Source of the DNA: Proteus sp. FME41
GTDB lineage: Bacteria > Pseudomonadota > Gammaproteobacteria > Enterobacterales > Enterobacteriaceae
NCBI RefSeq assembly: GCF_014897315.1
Contig: NZ_JABUYL010000002.1
Coordinates: 124,001 to 188,000 of the forward strand
DNA: 64,000 nucleotides
Reading direction: 5' to 3'
This document shows positions 49,290 to 59,979 of the stretch, piece after piece. Positions within the stretch are counted from its first letter, which is position 1. Each line of letters opens with the position of its first letter. Position numbers and translations under genes: made by a program. Under the pieces are notes generated by a model. That model was not told the origin of the DNA and did no database searches. It was given only the letters and a program-made list of their open reading frames with translations.

Positions 49290-49322
49290 CCGCTAAATAA
49301 CTAGCGTTAAATAGGAATTTAA

Positions 49323-50030
49323 ATGAAAAAAAAATCACTCTGGTTGCCAATATTATTAAGCATGGTGTCCATGCCTGTGCTTGCTGATAACGCCTCGATT
49401 GAAGCGCAACTGGCTAAAATGCAAATCAAAGCAGAAAGTATTCAACCCACACCGATTGTTGGGTTAAATGCCGTGTTATCAGATAAAGGTATTTTTTATA
49501 TTACTGATGATGGTAAATATCTCACTGCAGGCCCTATTTATAATATTAGCAGTGGCGAGCCAATCAGTATTGCAAATCAAGTTATTATGAAAAAAGTGGA
49601 CTCACTTAAAAATGAAATGATTGTTTATAAAGCGCGTAATGAACGTCATGTGATCACTATTTTTACAGATATTAGCTGCCCTTATTGTCAGAAACTTCAT
49701 CAAGAGGTTCCTGAGCTGAATAAACAAGGGGTGACTGTGCGTTATTTGGCGTTTCCTCGCAATGGTGTTGGTAATAATGTCGTGAGTAAGGAAATGAACG
49801 CAGTATGGTGTAGCGGTTTTCCTAATAAATCGTTAGATAGTGCGTTTAAAGGTGACAAAATTATTGCCATTGATGAGTGTAAAAAAATCAATATCAATGA
49901 ACACTTTAAATTAGGCACGATGATGGGTATTCAAGGAACACCCGCTATTGTGTTACCTAATGCTAGTATTTATGGTGGATATATTTCTGCTCAAAATTTG
50001 ATTGAATTACTAGATAAAAAAGAGAAGTAA
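49323..50030 (+). CDS. dsbC: Thiol:disulfide interchange protein DsbC
   Basis: Periplasmic dimeric disulfide isomerase. Signal peptide (about 1-21, cleavage after VLA), N-terminal dimerisation domain, and a thioredoxin-fold domain with the active site CPYC at 119-122 and a cis-proline in GIQGTPAIVLP. E. coli DsbC has CGYC, so the Pro is unusual. A second cysteine pair (NAVWC and IDEC) matches the structural disulfide. The product is 235 residues, followed nine bases later by recJ. Confidence 0.95.
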   Translation: MKKKSLWLPILLSMVSMPVLADNASIEAQLAKMQIKAESIQPTPIVGLNAVLSDKGIFYITDDGKYLTAGPIYNISSGEPISIANQVIMKKVDSLKNEMIVYKARNERHVITIFTDISCPYCQKLHQEVPELNKQGVTVRYLAFPRNGVGNNVVSKEMNAVWCSGFPNKSLDSAFKGDKIIAIDECKKININEHFKLGTMMGIQGTPAIVLPNASIYGGYISAQNLIELLDKKEK

Positions 50031-50039
50031 TTACGTTTT

Positions 50040-51773
50040 ATGGTCACTATTGAACCGACACTACGTCGTCGAATTGCACAGGCAACTCAATTACCGGATA
50101 ACTTAGATCCTTTATTACGACAGATTTATGCTAACCGCGGCATTACATCAGAGGCGCAACTTGAAAAATCATTAAAAGGTTTATTACATTATCAATCATT
50201 AATGGGAATTGACACTGCGATTTCATTACTTATTAGTGCGTTAAAGCAGCAGTCACGTATTGTGATTGTAGGAGATTTTGATGCTGATGGTGCAACCAGT
50301 ACTGCGTTAGCTATCAAAGCATTACGCCAAATGGGATTTAAACAAGTCAGTTATCATATTCCTAATCGTTTTGATGATGGTTATGGTTTAAGCCCTCAAG
50401 TTGTTCATGATGTTGCTAAAAAAGGGGTTGATCTCATTATCACTGTTGATAATGGTATTTCTTCTTTTGAAGGTGTGGATACTGCTCATGAATACGGTAT
50501 TCATGTCTTAGTGACGGACCACCATTTACCCGGGCAAACATTACCTGCGGCTGATGCGATTATTAACCCTAACCTGACTGGTTGCGATTTCTTATCCAAA
50601 TCATTAGCGGGTGTTGGGGTTACTTTTTATTTAATGACAGCATTAAGAGCTGAATTAGAAAAACAAGGTTGGTTTGAGCAGCAAAACTTAGCTCGCCCAA
50701 ATATGGCCGATTTTCTTGATTTAGTTGCATTGGGTACTGTCGCTGACGTTGTTCCTTTGGATGAAAATAACCGTATTTTTGTTTATGAGGGGTTACGCCG
50801 TATCAGGGCGGGACGCTGTTGCGTGGGCATTAAAGCGCTGACTGAAATTTCTCGTAAAGAACTTTCTCAACTGGTAAGCAGTGATTTAGGTTTTTCTTTA
50901 GGGCCTCGCTTAAATGCGGCTGGACGTCTTGATGATATGTCCGTGGGAGTGGCTTTGCTTTTAACGGACAATATAGGTTCAGCGCGTGAGATTGCCAATG
51001 AACTCGATGGATTAAATCAAACTCGTCGTGAAATTGAAGCCGGTATGCAAGAAGAAGCTTCAACAATCTTTCGTCAATTTATAGGCACTCAGCATGATTT
51101 ACCGAATGGTTTAGCGATTTATCACCCTGAGTGGCACCAAGGTGTTGTGGGTATTTTAGCCTCTCGTATTAAAGAAAAATTGCATCGCCCTGTGATTGCA
51201 TTTGCACCCAGTGGCGATGGTTTATTAAAAGGCTCTGGTCGTTCAATTAGTGGTGTGCATTTACGAGATGCTTTAGAACGATTAAATACGTTAAATCCTG
51301 GATTAATGCTGAAATTTGGTGGGCATGCTATGGCGGCTGGGCTTTCACTGGAAGAAGAAAAATTTCCGCTATTTCAACGCCACTTTGCATCTTTAATGGC
51401 AGAATTAGTCTCTAATGAGCAATTGCAAGGCGTTATTTTATCTGATGGTGAGCTAGCAGAAAACCAATTATCACTGCCTATCGCGGAAATGCTAAGAGAT
51501 GCTGGCCCTTGGGGACAAGCGTTTCCTGAGCCGTTGTTTGACGGTAAATTCACGTTATTACAACAGCGTATTGTGGGCAGTAAACATTTAAAGATGATGC
51601 TTCAACCGGTGAATAGCCATCTGATGATTGATGCTATTGCGTTTAATGTAGATATCAATATGTGGCCTGATAACAGTATTAAAACGGTTGAATTAGCTTA
51701 TCGATTAGATGTGAATGAATTTAGAGGGCAACGTAATGCGCAATTGCTTGTTGAGCACATTTGGCCTTGTTAA
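50040..51773 (+). CDS. recJ: Single-stranded-DNA-specific exonuclease RecJ
   Basis: 5-prime to 3-prime exonuclease for RecF-pathway recombination and mismatch repair. DHH-family motifs are in order: DFDADGATSTALA, TVDNGISS, VTDHHLPG, then the DHHA1 motif FGGHAMAAGLSLEE. The 577-residue length is the same as E. coli. Third gene of xerD-dsbC-recJ. Confidence 0.97.
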   Translation: MVTIEPTLRRRIAQATQLPDNLDPLLRQIYANRGITSEAQLEKSLKGLLHYQSLMGIDTAISLLISALKQQSRIVIVGDFDADGATSTALAIKALRQMGFKQVSYHIPNRFDDGYGLSPQVVHDVAKKGVDLIITVDNGISSFEGVDTAHEYGIHVLVTDHHLPGQTLPAADAIINPNLTGCDFLSKSLAGVGVTFYLMTALRAELEKQGWFEQQNLARPNMADFLDLVALGTVADVVPLDENNRIFVYEGLRRIRAGRCCVGIKALTEISRKELSQLVSSDLGFSLGPRLNAAGRLDDMSVGVALLLTDNIGSAREIANELDGLNQTRREIEAGMQEEASTIFRQFIGTQHDLPNGLAIYHPEWHQGVVGILASRIKEKLHRPVIAFAPSGDGLLKGSGRSISGVHLRDALERLNTLNPGLMLKFGGHAMAAGLSLEEEKFPLFQRHFASLMAELVSNEQLQGVILSDGELAENQLSLPIAEMLRDAGPWGQAFPEPLFDGKFTLLQQRIVGSKHLKMMLQPVNSHLMIDAIAFNVDINMWPDNSIKTVELAYRLDVNEFRGQRNAQLLVEHIWPC

Positions 51774-51944
51774 AGTGAATAAATGACACCCTTTATCGTG
51801 ATATAAAGAATCACGTTACTATGGTAACAACTAACTGAAAGACAATTGTATATAAATGCTATAAACCCACAGATATATCCGTTACAATATGCGGTTCAAA
51901 ATTTATTCCAATTGTTTTTGAAAACAACATAAAGACGAAAAAGC

Positions 51945-53043
51945 ATGTTTGAAATCAACCCAGTAAAAAATCAAATTGAAGAAGTCTCTGAAAGAACAAA
52001 TGTTCTCAGGGGGTATCTTTGACTATGATGCCAAGAAAGAGCGTTTAGAAGAAGTTAACGCTGAATTAGAACAACCTGATGTGTGGAATGAGCCAGAAAG
52101 GGCTCAGGCATTAGGAAAAGAGCGTTCATCTCTTGAGGCTATCGTAGAAACCATCGACCAATTAGAGCAAGGACTAGAGGACGTTTCTGGTTTACTTGAA
52201 TTAGCAGTTGAAGCGGAAGATGAAGAAACATTTAATGAAGCGATTGCTGAGTTAGATGGCTTAAATAAAAAGCTTGAGCAATTAGAATTCCGTCGTATGT
52301 TCTCTGGTGAATATGACAGTGCGAATTGCTATCTTGATTTACAAGCTGGCTCAGGTGGTACAGAAGCGCAAGATTGGGCTAGTATGCTGATGCGCATGTT
52401 CTTACGTTGGGCGGAATCAAGAGGCTTTAAAACAGAAATTATTGAAGAATCTGATGGTGATGTTGCGGGATTAAAATCAGCGACCATTAAAATTATCGGT
52501 GAGTATGCTTATGGTTGGTTACGTACAGAGACTGGCGTTCATCGCTTAGTGCGTAAAAGCCCATTTGACTCCGGTGGTCGTCGTCATACATCATTTAGCT
52601 CTGCCTTTATTTACCCTGAAGTTGATGACGATATTGATATTGATATCAATCCTGCAGATTTACGTATCGACGTTTACCGCGCTTCAGGTGCGGGTGGGCA
52701 GCACGTTAACAAAACCGAATCTGCGGTGCGTATTACCCACGTTCCTACAGGACTTGTCACGCAATGCCAAAACGATCGCTCTCAGCATAAGAACAAAGAT
52801 CAGGCAATGAAGCAGATGAAAGCGAAGTTATACGAGCTGGAAATGCAAAAGAAAAATGCAGATAAACAAGTAATGGAAGACAACAAGTCTGATATTGGCT
52901 GGGGTAGTCAAATTCGTTCTTATGTTCTTGATGATTCACGGATTAAAGATTTACGTACTGGTGTGGAAACACGCAATACACAAGCAGTATTAGACGGTGA
53001 TCTTGATAAATTTATTGAAGCTAGCTTAAAAGCGGGCCTGTGA
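51945..53043 (+). CDS. prfB: Peptide chain release factor 2 (programmed +1 frameshift)
   Basis: Recognises UGA and UAA stop codons. Translation starts at the ATG at 51945, runs 25 codons to an in-frame UGA at 52020-52022, and must shift +1 to continue, giving a 365-residue protein. Two functional motifs are intact: SPF (anticodon-like, in KSPFDSGG) and GGQ (in [10 protein letters not shown]). The UGA is codon 26, as in E. coli. Twelve bases before lysS, and the prfB-lysS operon is conserved. Confidence 0.96.
52006..52023 (+). promoter_or_regulatory. RF2 autoregulatory frameshift site
   Basis: An internal Shine-Dalgarno-like AGGGGG lies three bases before the slippery CTT-TGA-C, the canonical arrangement. 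When RF2 is scarce the ribosome pauses at UGA and slips +1 from CTT to TTT. Confidence 0.95.
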
Positions 53044-53051
53044 GGAAAAAC

Positions 53052-54566
53052 ATGTCGCAACAGCAACAAGGTGCGGAGCAGGCACCTGATTTAAATAACG
53101 AACTGCAAACACGCCGCGAAAAATTATCCGCTTTACGTGATAATGGTAACGCATTCCCAAATGATTTCCGCAGAGATGCGCTGTCTGACGAATTACATCA
53201 AAAATATGATGCAATGAGCGCAGAAGAGTTAGAAGCTGCAAATGTGGAAGTTGCTATTGCAGGTCGTATGATGACTCGCCGTATTATGGGCAAGGCATCT
53301 TTCGCTACATTGCAAGACATGGGTGGGCGCATTCAACTTTATGTTTCTCGTGATGATTTGCCTGAAGGTATTTATAACGAGCAATTTAAAAAATGGGATC
53401 TTGGCGATATTTTAGGTGCTCGTGGTCGTGTTTTTAAAACCAAAACAGGTGAATTAAGTGTTCACTGTACTGAAGTGCGTTTATTAACTAAAGCACTACG
53501 CCCGTTACCAGATAAATTCCACGGTTTAGCTGACCAAGAAATGCGTTATCGTCAGCGTTATTTAGATCTTATTTCTAATGACGAATCGCGTAAAACTTTC
53601 CAAATCCGCTCACAAGTCATGGCGGGTATTCGCCAATTTATGGTGAATAAAGGATTTATGGAAGTTGAAACACCGATGATGCAAACCATCCCTGGTGGAG
53701 CAACTGCACGTCCGTTTATTACTCACCATAATGCGTTAGATATTGATATGTATCTGCGTATTGCTCCTGAGTTATATTTAAAACGTTTAGTTGTGGGGGG
53801 TTTTGATCGTGTATTCGAAATCAACCGTAACTTCCGTAACGAAGGTGTCTCACCTCGTCATAATCCAGAGTTCACTATGATGGAACTCTATATGGCGTAT
53901 GCAGATTACCGTGATCTTATTGAGCTTACTGAAGAACTATTCCGTACATTAACCGAAAATGTCCTTGGCTCATCATTAGTGAAATATGGCGACCAAGAGT
54001 TTGATTTCGGCAAACCATTTGCCAAATTAACCATGAAAGAAGCTATCTGCAAATATCGCCCAGAAACGGTAATGACTGATCTTGATGATATGGATAAAGC
54101 AGTTGCTATTGCTCAATCTCTAGATATTAAAATTGAAAAAAGTTGGGGCTTAGGCCGTATTCAGTGTGAAATTTTTGAAGAAGTGGCTGAAAGCCACTTA
54201 ATTCAACCTACATTTATCATTGAATATCCTGCGGAAGTTTCACCGTTGGCTCGTCGTAATGATGACAATCCATTTATCACTGACCGTTTTGAATTCTTTA
54301 TTGGTGGTCGTGAAATTGGTAATGGTTTCTCAGAACTTAATGATGCACAAGACCAAGCAGAACGTTTTGAAGATCAAGTTCGCCAAAAAGAAGCGGGTGA
54401 TGCAGAAGCCATGTTCTTTGACCATGACTATATCACGGCATTAGAACACGGTTTACCACCAACAGCCGGTTTAGGTATTGGTATTGACCGTATGGTGATG
54501 TTATTTACTAACAGCCATACTATCCGTGACGTTATATTATTCCCGGCAATGCGACCTAATAAATAA
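53052..54566 (+). CDS. lysS: Lysyl-tRNA synthetase (class II)
   Basis: Charges tRNA-Lys. An N-terminal OB-fold anticodon-binding domain (about 60-150) precedes the class II core; motif 2 is in [18 protein letters not shown] and motif 3 is [13 protein letters not shown]. The ATG at 53052 has TGAGGA upstream and gives 504 residues; a GTG at 53040, overlapping the prfB stop, is rejected. Confidence 0.97.
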   Translation: MSQQQQGAEQAPDLNNELQTRREKLSALRDNGNAFPNDFRRDALSDELHQKYDAMSAEELEAANVEVAIAGRMMTRRIMGKASFATLQDMGGRIQLYVSRDDLPEGIYNEQFKKWDLGDILGARGRVFKTKTGELSVHCTEVRLLTKALRPLPDKFHGLADQEMRYRQRYLDLISNDESRKTFQIRSQVMAGIRQFMVNKGFMEVETPMMQTIPGGATARPFITHHNALDIDMYLRIAPELYLKRLVVGGFDRVFEINRNFRNEGVSPRHNPEFTMMELYMAYADYRDLIELTEELFRTLTENVLGSSLVKYGDQEFDFGKPFAKLTMKEAICKYRPETVMTDLDDMDKAVAIAQSLDIKIEKSWGLGRIQCEIFEEVAESHLIQPTFIIEYPAEVSPLARRNDDNPFITDRFEFFIGGREIGNGFSELNDAQDQAERFEDQVRQKEAGDAEAMFFDHDYITALEHGLPPTAGLGIGIDRMVMLFTNSHTIRDVILFPAMRPNK

Positions 54567-54603
54567 TTGTTATTTTAATTAGCGAATAGCAATTAATTAA
54601 TAG

Positions 54604-54626
54604 AGCCACCGAAAGGTGGCTTTTTT
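54604..54626 (+). terminator. Intrinsic terminator after lysS
   Basis: AGCCACC pairs with GGTGGCT across GAAA, followed by T6. Confidence 0.92.
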
Positions 54627-54732
54627 GTTTTTAATAACAAAGAATGACTTTTTTTGTGATGAGTAAGTAATCATTTAAATAAGAAGGGGATTGCTGTTCA
54701 ATTAAGGGAGCGTATAATCAGAAAAATCAATC

Positions 54733-54806
54733 GCGGGCGTAGTTCAATGGTAGAACGAGAGCTTCCCAAGCTCTATACGAGGGTTCGATTCCCTTCGCCC
54801 GCTCCA
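54733..54806 (+). tRNA. glyU: tRNA-Gly (anticodon CCC)
   Basis: A complete cloverleaf with encoded CCA: acceptor GCGGGCG/CGCCCGC, D-stem GTTC/GAAC, anticodon stem AGAGC/GCTCT with loop TTCCCAA (anticodon CCC), and a T-arm with TTCGATT. It reads GGG codons, the E. coli glyU type. Confidence 0.97.
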
Positions 54807-54921
54807 ACTTCTCTTTTCCTCAAATATCATTTCAATAATGACTGTTTAAATCCTATTTTTACTTAATTTATTAATCTAATAAATCAAATAAGCAGTATAA
54901 AAATCTAAATGTTAACCAAGT

Positions 54922-54964
54922 GATAATGATAGTTATTATTGTATTGATAATTGTTATCATTAGA
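54922..54964. promoter_or_regulatory. Two tandem Fur boxes upstream of the TonB-dependent receptor
   Basis: The 19-mer at 54922-54940 matches the Fur consensus at 16 of 19 positions, and the one at 54946-54964 at 14 of 19. They lie about 200 bases before the receptor gene and predict induction by iron starvation. The remaining gene-free bases (54807-55160) are AT-rich without other clear features. Confidence 0.8.
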
Positions 54965-55160
54965 GTATATTCCATTGCTTAAATAAATGATTAAAGGAGT
55001 ATAACCCTATAAATAATATGACTATTTATTTTATCTATTATCCCGAAATTTCATCGTCATTTAAATTTATTAGATAAGTGACAGATAAATTTTTAACAAT
55101 CATCAAATTACTTGATGATATAAAACGATTGATAGTTGATAAGTGAAAGGTATTACTTAA

Positions 55161-57425
55161 ATGATATTTAAAACTAAGAACAATATAATAACTTTGGTTA
55201 TTTTATTCACGTCAACGTCATCTTTAGCCAGCCAAAATACGCCAGCAAATCAAGAAGACAAACTTATTGTAACCGCAAGAAAAAGCCAATCAGAGAGTAA
55301 ACAGATTGAAACTCGAGATATCAGTACGATAAGAGGAACGACTAACTCAGATATGTTTGCTAATGAAACATCGCTTCAAAGTAATAATTCAAGAAATGAA
55401 GCTGGTGCGCTTGATATTGGTATTCGAGGGTTACAAGGTAATGGGCGTGTTCCCATTATCATTGATGGTAGTTTACAATCTACAAATACATGGCGAGGTT
55501 ATCAAGGAAGTTCAGATAGAACCTATATTGATATGGATCTTATTGATACCATCGAAATAGAAAAAGGTGCTTCTATGAGTAAATTCTCAGGGGGCGCTAT
55601 TGGGGGAACGGTTAAATTAAAAACAATTTCAGCGAACAGCATTATTCCACAAGGTGATCAATTAGGTTTTCTTTTTAAAGGAAATCTTTATAACAATAAT
55701 GTTAGGCCGACAATAAGCTCAAATGAAACGACACAAGGTAGTTACCGTCCTGCAAGCAGTTTAAAAGGCACTCATTTTAATAATGGGGCTTATACCGCAG
55801 GTATGGCGTATCGGAATGATAAATTTGATTTTTTAGTGGCTTATAGTGATCGAACTCAAGGGAACTTCTTTGCAGGTAAACACGGTTACGATAAATACAA
55901 AGAGACTGATACGCCTATTTTTCCGGGACAAGAAGTCGTTGATACAAGCTATGAAAGCAAATCGACTTTATTAAAAACGAATATTTATTTTAATCCTTAC
56001 TCTAGTGTTGAATTTAACTATCGTAGGCATGAACAAAAGGCAGGTGAAGTTTTAGCGGCTTATTGGTATCAATCGAATGGAAAAATGGCTCAGTGGTCAT
56101 TGGGATCTGCGGATATTGATACGGCTTCAATGAATTATTCTTTTAAGCCAGAATCTATACTGATTGATATGAATTTAGGGTTATGGTGGACAAAGGGAAA
56201 ATTCAATCAAAGAAATGGCCTAACGGATGATGTGACCGCACATTATGGTGATCAATACCAGCATCGATATTCTGATGAGCGTATAGGGTTTAATCTAGAA
56301 AATACCTCTCAATTATTACATTACCCTGTTGATATTACCTACGGGGTAGAATATATGGTTCAGAAATCCAAGCCATTAAATAAGCGCTATCAACCTATTT
56401 GGACACCGGATGGGACACTTAAAGGTGATGAACTACCTGCGGTTACCCGTGATGCCAAAGGAACAAATACCTCAGCGTTTGCAAATATTGAATACAATCA
56501 AGAATGGTTTACAACGTTAGTAGGTTGGCGCATACATTCCTTTAACGTTGATGATCATAATGAAGGAAAAAGCCGAAGTTATGGTCCTAAAAATGACGTA
56601 TTTGGAGAGTTACGTTTTCATGTAACACAGGAATTTGATATTTATAGTAAATACGCTGATTCTTATAGAGAGCCTAGTTTATTTGAAAGTACAATGTCAG
56701 GGCAGACTTATTCATATGCGCCTAATGTGCCATTAAAACCAGAACATGCTAAGTCTTTTGAAGCAGGAATTACGTTAGAAAAAAGAGAGTTTATCGCACC
56801 AGATGATCTGACTACTCTACGCATTGCTTATTTCAATAATAATATTAAAGATTATCTTTCTCAGGGCGTAAATCCTAAATTAGAAGATTGGTCTTCTCCT
56901 TATGTTGTGACAAAAAATCATGATAGCTTTAAACTTTCGGGTTATGAGGTTGAGTTAAAATATGATTCTAATTATGTTTTTGGCTCATTAGATGCTACTT
57001 TCTATAATCGTTCCGAGTTATGTTCTAACGATGAAATGATATTGGGTAAACTTCCTTCCGCATGTAATTCTGTTGGCTTTGCGTGGGGATTATCACCATC
57101 AAGAATTCCACCTAAAAAAGTATTTTCGGGTATTGCCGGTATGAAAATGTGGGATCAAGCTTTACAAACAGGGGTTAGGGTACGTTATAACTCAGGTAAA
57201 GACTATCCACAAGAATGGCTTGCTGGTACAGCTGCTGCTCCGGTACAAAAATTATACTCATCAACGACAGTTGATCTTTTTGGTAAATATTTATTGAGAA
57301 AGAATGTTCACTTTACCTTTAATATCGATAATTTAACTAACCGGTATGCTTTTGATCCTGGAACCGTTATTTATATGCCAATTCCAGGACGTACTTTCAG
57401 ATTAGGGGTAGAAACGACCTTCTAA
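55161..57425 (+). CDS. TonB-dependent outer-membrane receptor, probable heme or siderophore receptor
   Basis: A 754-residue ligand-gated porin. Signal peptide ends near residue 24 (SLAS), the TonB box is DKLIVTA (33-39), the plug is about 40-150 (IRGLQGNGRVPIIIDG and IEIEKGASMSKFSGGAIGGTV), and the barrel ends in Phe. The region YREPS (502-506) followed by NVPLKPEHAKSFEAG resembles the FRAP/NPNL area of heme receptors, but the FRAP motif is not exact, so heme is a guess. Fur boxes support iron uptake. No transport or hemophore genes are adjacent. Confidence 0.9.
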   Translation: MIFKTKNNIITLVILFTSTSSLASQNTPANQEDKLIVTARKSQSESKQIETRDISTIRGTTNSDMFANETSLQSNNSRNEAGALDIGIRGLQGNGRVPIIIDGSLQSTNTWRGYQGSSDRTYIDMDLIDTIEIEKGASMSKFSGGAIGGTVKLKTISANSIIPQGDQLGFLFKGNLYNNNVRPTISSNETTQGSYRPASSLKGTHFNNGAYTAGMAYRNDKFDFLVAYSDRTQGNFFAGKHGYDKYKETDTPIFPGQEVVDTSYESKSTLLKTNIYFNPYSSVEFNYRRHEQKAGEVLAAYWYQSNGKMAQWSLGSADIDTASMNYSFKPESILIDMNLGLWWTKGKFNQRNGLTDDVTAHYGDQYQHRYSDERIGFNLENTSQLLHYPVDITYGVEYMVQKSKPLNKRYQPIWTPDGTLKGDELPAVTRDAKGTNTSAFANIEYNQEWFTTLVGWRIHSFNVDDHNEGKSRSYGPKNDVFGELRFHVTQEFDIYSKYADSYREPSLFESTMSGQTYSYAPNVPLKPEHAKSFEAGITLEKREFIAPDDLTTLRIAYFNNNIKDYLSQGVNPKLEDWSSPYVVTKNHDSFKLSGYEVELKYDSNYVFGSLDATFYNRSELCSNDEMILGKLPSACNSVGFAWGLSPSRIPPKKVFSGIAGMKMWDQALQTGVRVRYNSGKDYPQEWLAGTAAAPVQKLYSSTTVDLFGKYLLRKNVHFTFNIDNLTNRYAFDPGTVIYMPIPGRTFRLGVETTF

Positions 57426-57437
57426 TTATTACGTATG

Positions 57438-57474
57438 ATCACCTCTGGTTTGTTATTGCTTGAGGTGATTTTTT
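57438..57474 (+). terminator. Terminator after the TonB-dependent receptor
   Basis: ATCACCTC pairs with GAGGTGAT across a 16-base loop, followed by T5. The gene-free stretch to 57800 holds this and the downstream sigma-28 promoter. Confidence 0.75.
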
Positions 57475-57721
57475 ATTTAATTGATTAATTTAAGAATATT
57501 CCAAAGCCTCTTTTTCCCTCAAATTATCTTTTTATTTCTTTAACACTCCTTATTTATCATCTAAGTCACTAAATTCGTAATTAATTGATTTTATAGTTAT
57601 TTGTATTTTTTATATCAAATTATAAAAAATGATAGATAAGTAACACTTTTGCTTCTCTCAACTAACTCTTTTTATGTATAGAAAATAAAAAATCAATTTA
57701 TAAAAAACTTTAGTAAAAAAT

Positions 57722-57748
57722 TAAAATAAATTGAAAAAGTGTCGATAA
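57722..57748 (+). promoter_or_regulatory. Predicted sigma-28 (FliA) promoter of the chemoreceptor
   Basis: TAAAATAA, an 11-base spacer and GTCGATAA. The spacer length is exact, and the -10 matches GCCGATAA at seven of eight positions. It lies 53 bases before the start codon, placing the gene in the flagellar class 3 regulon. Confidence 0.75.
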
Positions 57749-57800
57749 GAGTACATTACGCCCTATTGGGATTACTTTATCTTGTTAGTTGAGAAATTAG

Positions 57801-59351
57801 ATGCTGAAACTTCGTAACGTTACTATTCGTCTGATGATGTTAGTCATACTAGGCGCTTTATGTGTGATATTTGGTGGTGTGAGCCTTTATAGCGCATGGT
57901 CGCTATCAAAAATATCTGAAGGTAATCGAGCTGATAATCAAATAATAAAGCAAATGGCCGCGCTCAGTCAGGGAAATGATCAGTATTTTAGATTTACTTC
58001 GCGCTTAAATCGAATTGTAGAACAAAAAGCAGAAGGTAAAGATGTTGATTTTACCCAGGCTCAAACGGCGATGGAAAATATGGAAAAACAGATGGCTTAT
58101 ATGAAATCTGTATCTCCAGGCCCTATGGATGAAAAAGTCTCACAAGAGTTAATGGCAGTATGGCAGGCACTTTTTGAACAAGGTGTTAAACCACAAATGG
58201 AGCTAGCATTAAATGGCACTATTGAACAATATGAACACCATGCGAAAAATGTGACACCCGCACTCAGTCGAGAACTTGGAAATGTAAGTGAAAATTTCAA
58301 TACTGCCGCTAATATAAAAATCGACAGTACGATAGTCGAAGTTGATGAGCTTATTGAAGTGACCCAAATTGTGATTATTATTAGCGTAATTTTAGGGAGT
58401 ATTATTCTTATACTGACCGATCGTTACTTAGTGGTGATGTTACAAAGACCATTAGAAAATATTCGCCAACATTTTGTAAAGATTACGGAAGGTGATCTAA
58501 GCCAACCCTTAGCCCCTTTTGGGGAAAACTGTGCGGGTCGATTAATACCGCTATTAAATGCTATGCAAAATAGCTTACATGATGCCGTAAGCACAATACG
58601 TATGGGCAGTGACAGTATTTATAGAGGCGCATCTGAAATTGCAAAAGGAAATAATGATTTAGCCTCTCGTACCGAAGAACAAGCCACTGCATTAGAGCAA
58701 ACAGCAGCAAGTATGGAAGAGATAACAGCCGCGGTTAATCAAAATATGGAGCATGCTTATCAAGCAAGAGAGTTGGCAGAAATTGCATCCATGACAGTCG
58801 AAAAAGGAAATACACTTGCAGAGACAGTTGTGACAACCATGGAAGGTATTTCAGATAGTTCGAGTAAAATTGCTGATATCATTAATGTTATTAATAATAT
58901 TGCATTTCAAACCAATATACTCGCACTCAATGCATCAGTAGAAGCTGCGAGGGCTGGCACCCATGGTCGTGGTTTTATGGTGGTTGCCAATGAGGTACGT
59001 AATTTAGCTGGAGATAGTGCAAAAGCGGCTAAAGAGATTGAAGTGCTTATTGCTGACTCAACAACACGTGTAAGAAAAGGCGCTAATTTAGTCAACGATA
59101 TGGAAAAAACGATGGAAGAGATCCTGACGGGGGTTAAACAGGTGACATCGATAATGAAAGAAATCACTATTGCCTCTGAAGAGCAAAGTAAAGGCATTGG
59201 CCAAGTAAGTGTTGCGATTACCCAAATGGATGGTGTCACACAGCAAAATGCCTCTTTAGTTGAACAGGTTTCAGCGGCGGCTGTTTCATTAGAAAGACAA
59301 ACAGAAGAATTACAATTATCAGTACAAAAATTTAATCTTGCACACTATTAA
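57801..59351 (+). CDS. Methyl-accepting chemotaxis protein
   Basis: Inner-membrane chemoreceptor of 516 residues. TM1 is about 10-32, the periplasmic four-helix ligand domain about 33-190, TM2 about 191-213, then HAMP and the signalling coiled coil. The hairpin tip (about 365-400) reads [20 protein letters not shown]; the canonical Glu after the Gly is Thr here, and the following bases encode [16 protein letters not shown] rather than QGRGFAVVAGEVRNLA. The C-terminus lacks the NWETF tether for CheR/CheB. The ligand is unknown; an orphan locus away from che genes. Confidence 0.93.
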   Translation: MLKLRNVTIRLMMLVILGALCVIFGGVSLYSAWSLSKISEGNRADNQIIKQMAALSQGNDQYFRFTSRLNRIVEQKAEGKDVDFTQAQTAMENMEKQMAYMKSVSPGPMDEKVSQELMAVWQALFEQGVKPQMELALNGTIEQYEHHAKNVTPALSRELGNVSENFNTAANIKIDSTIVEVDELIEVTQIVIIISVILGSIILILTDRYLVVMLQRPLENIRQHFVKITEGDLSQPLAPFGENCAGRLIPLLNAMQNSLHDAVSTIRMGSDSIYRGASEIAKGNNDLASRTEEQATALEQTAASMEEITAAVNQNMEHAYQARELAEIASMTVEKGNTLAETVVTTMEGISDSSSKIADIINVINNIAFQTNILALNASVEAARAGTHGRGFMVVANEVRNLAGDSAKAAKEIEVLIADSTTRVRKGANLVNDMEKTMEEILTGVKQVTSIMKEITIASEEQSKGIGQVSVAITQMDGVTQQNASLVEQVSAAAVSLERQTEELQLSVQKFNLAHY

Positions 59352-59775
59352 TACAGCGATAAAGCCATAAAAAATGTGTCTAAGGTGGTAAGTTTTTACT
59401 CGTTAGGCGCATCAGAAATATTAAATTATTACTTATTACTATTTCTTTACTTTAATATTGGTTTGATTTAAAAACAACAATATAAGTTTGAACATTATCA
59501 TTGATTGAGTATTACGTAGGTAGGGAGTGATACAATAATTTGTTTTTATAGTAATAATAAATAGCATTTTCTATCTTAAATATTCAAAATATAAGAAAGA
59601 AATTTACATTTCTCTTATGTTGATAAAAATAATCATACTTTTAATTTGTTAAAATCAATCAATCATTGATTGTGTTTTTTAATGTTATCGTTAAATATAA
59701 TGAATGGCGCTAATATAAGTTATCTCAAAATCATTAATTATAAAGAGCGTCGTTGGTGAATATAGCGCCAAATTT
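59352..59775. other. Gene-free AT-rich region after the chemoreceptor
   Basis: About 420 bases with no credible gene. A small inverted repeat near 59655-59671 (AATCA/TGATT) is followed by T6 and could be a weak terminator for the chemoreceptor gene. Nothing else is supported. Confidence 0.5.
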
Positions 59776-59979
59776 TTAGAGCAATTTTTTGATATATTGT
59801 TCTGTTTTGTTTATGACATCTTGATAATGAGGATGTGCAATATAGGCATTTTTAACCGTTTTATTTATATCTTCAATTGCGATTTCTTTTTGTTTATCTG
59901 TTAACGTTAATAACAGTGCTTTCATAACAACTTTTAATGCCGCAACTTCGTATTCTATATTAACAACTTTTTTTTCCAT
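59776..59979 (-). CDS. Small IraP-like protein (copy 1)
   Basis: A 67-residue helical protein. The segment AALKVVMKALLLTLTDKQKE and the end TEQYIKKLL resemble the C-terminal half of E. coli IraP (VEALEIIVTAMLRNMA... and YVKKLL), the anti-adapter that blocks RssB and stabilises sigma-S. It lacks about 20 N-terminal residues of IraP. It is a paralog of the gene at 60312-60521. The similarity is judged by eye, so an unrelated small helical family is possible. No strong ribosome site beyond GAGGATGG. Confidence 0.6.
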   Translation of the reverse strand: MEKKVVNIEYEVAALKVVMKALLLTLTDKQKEIAIEDINKTVKNAYIAHPHYQDVINKTEQYIKKLL

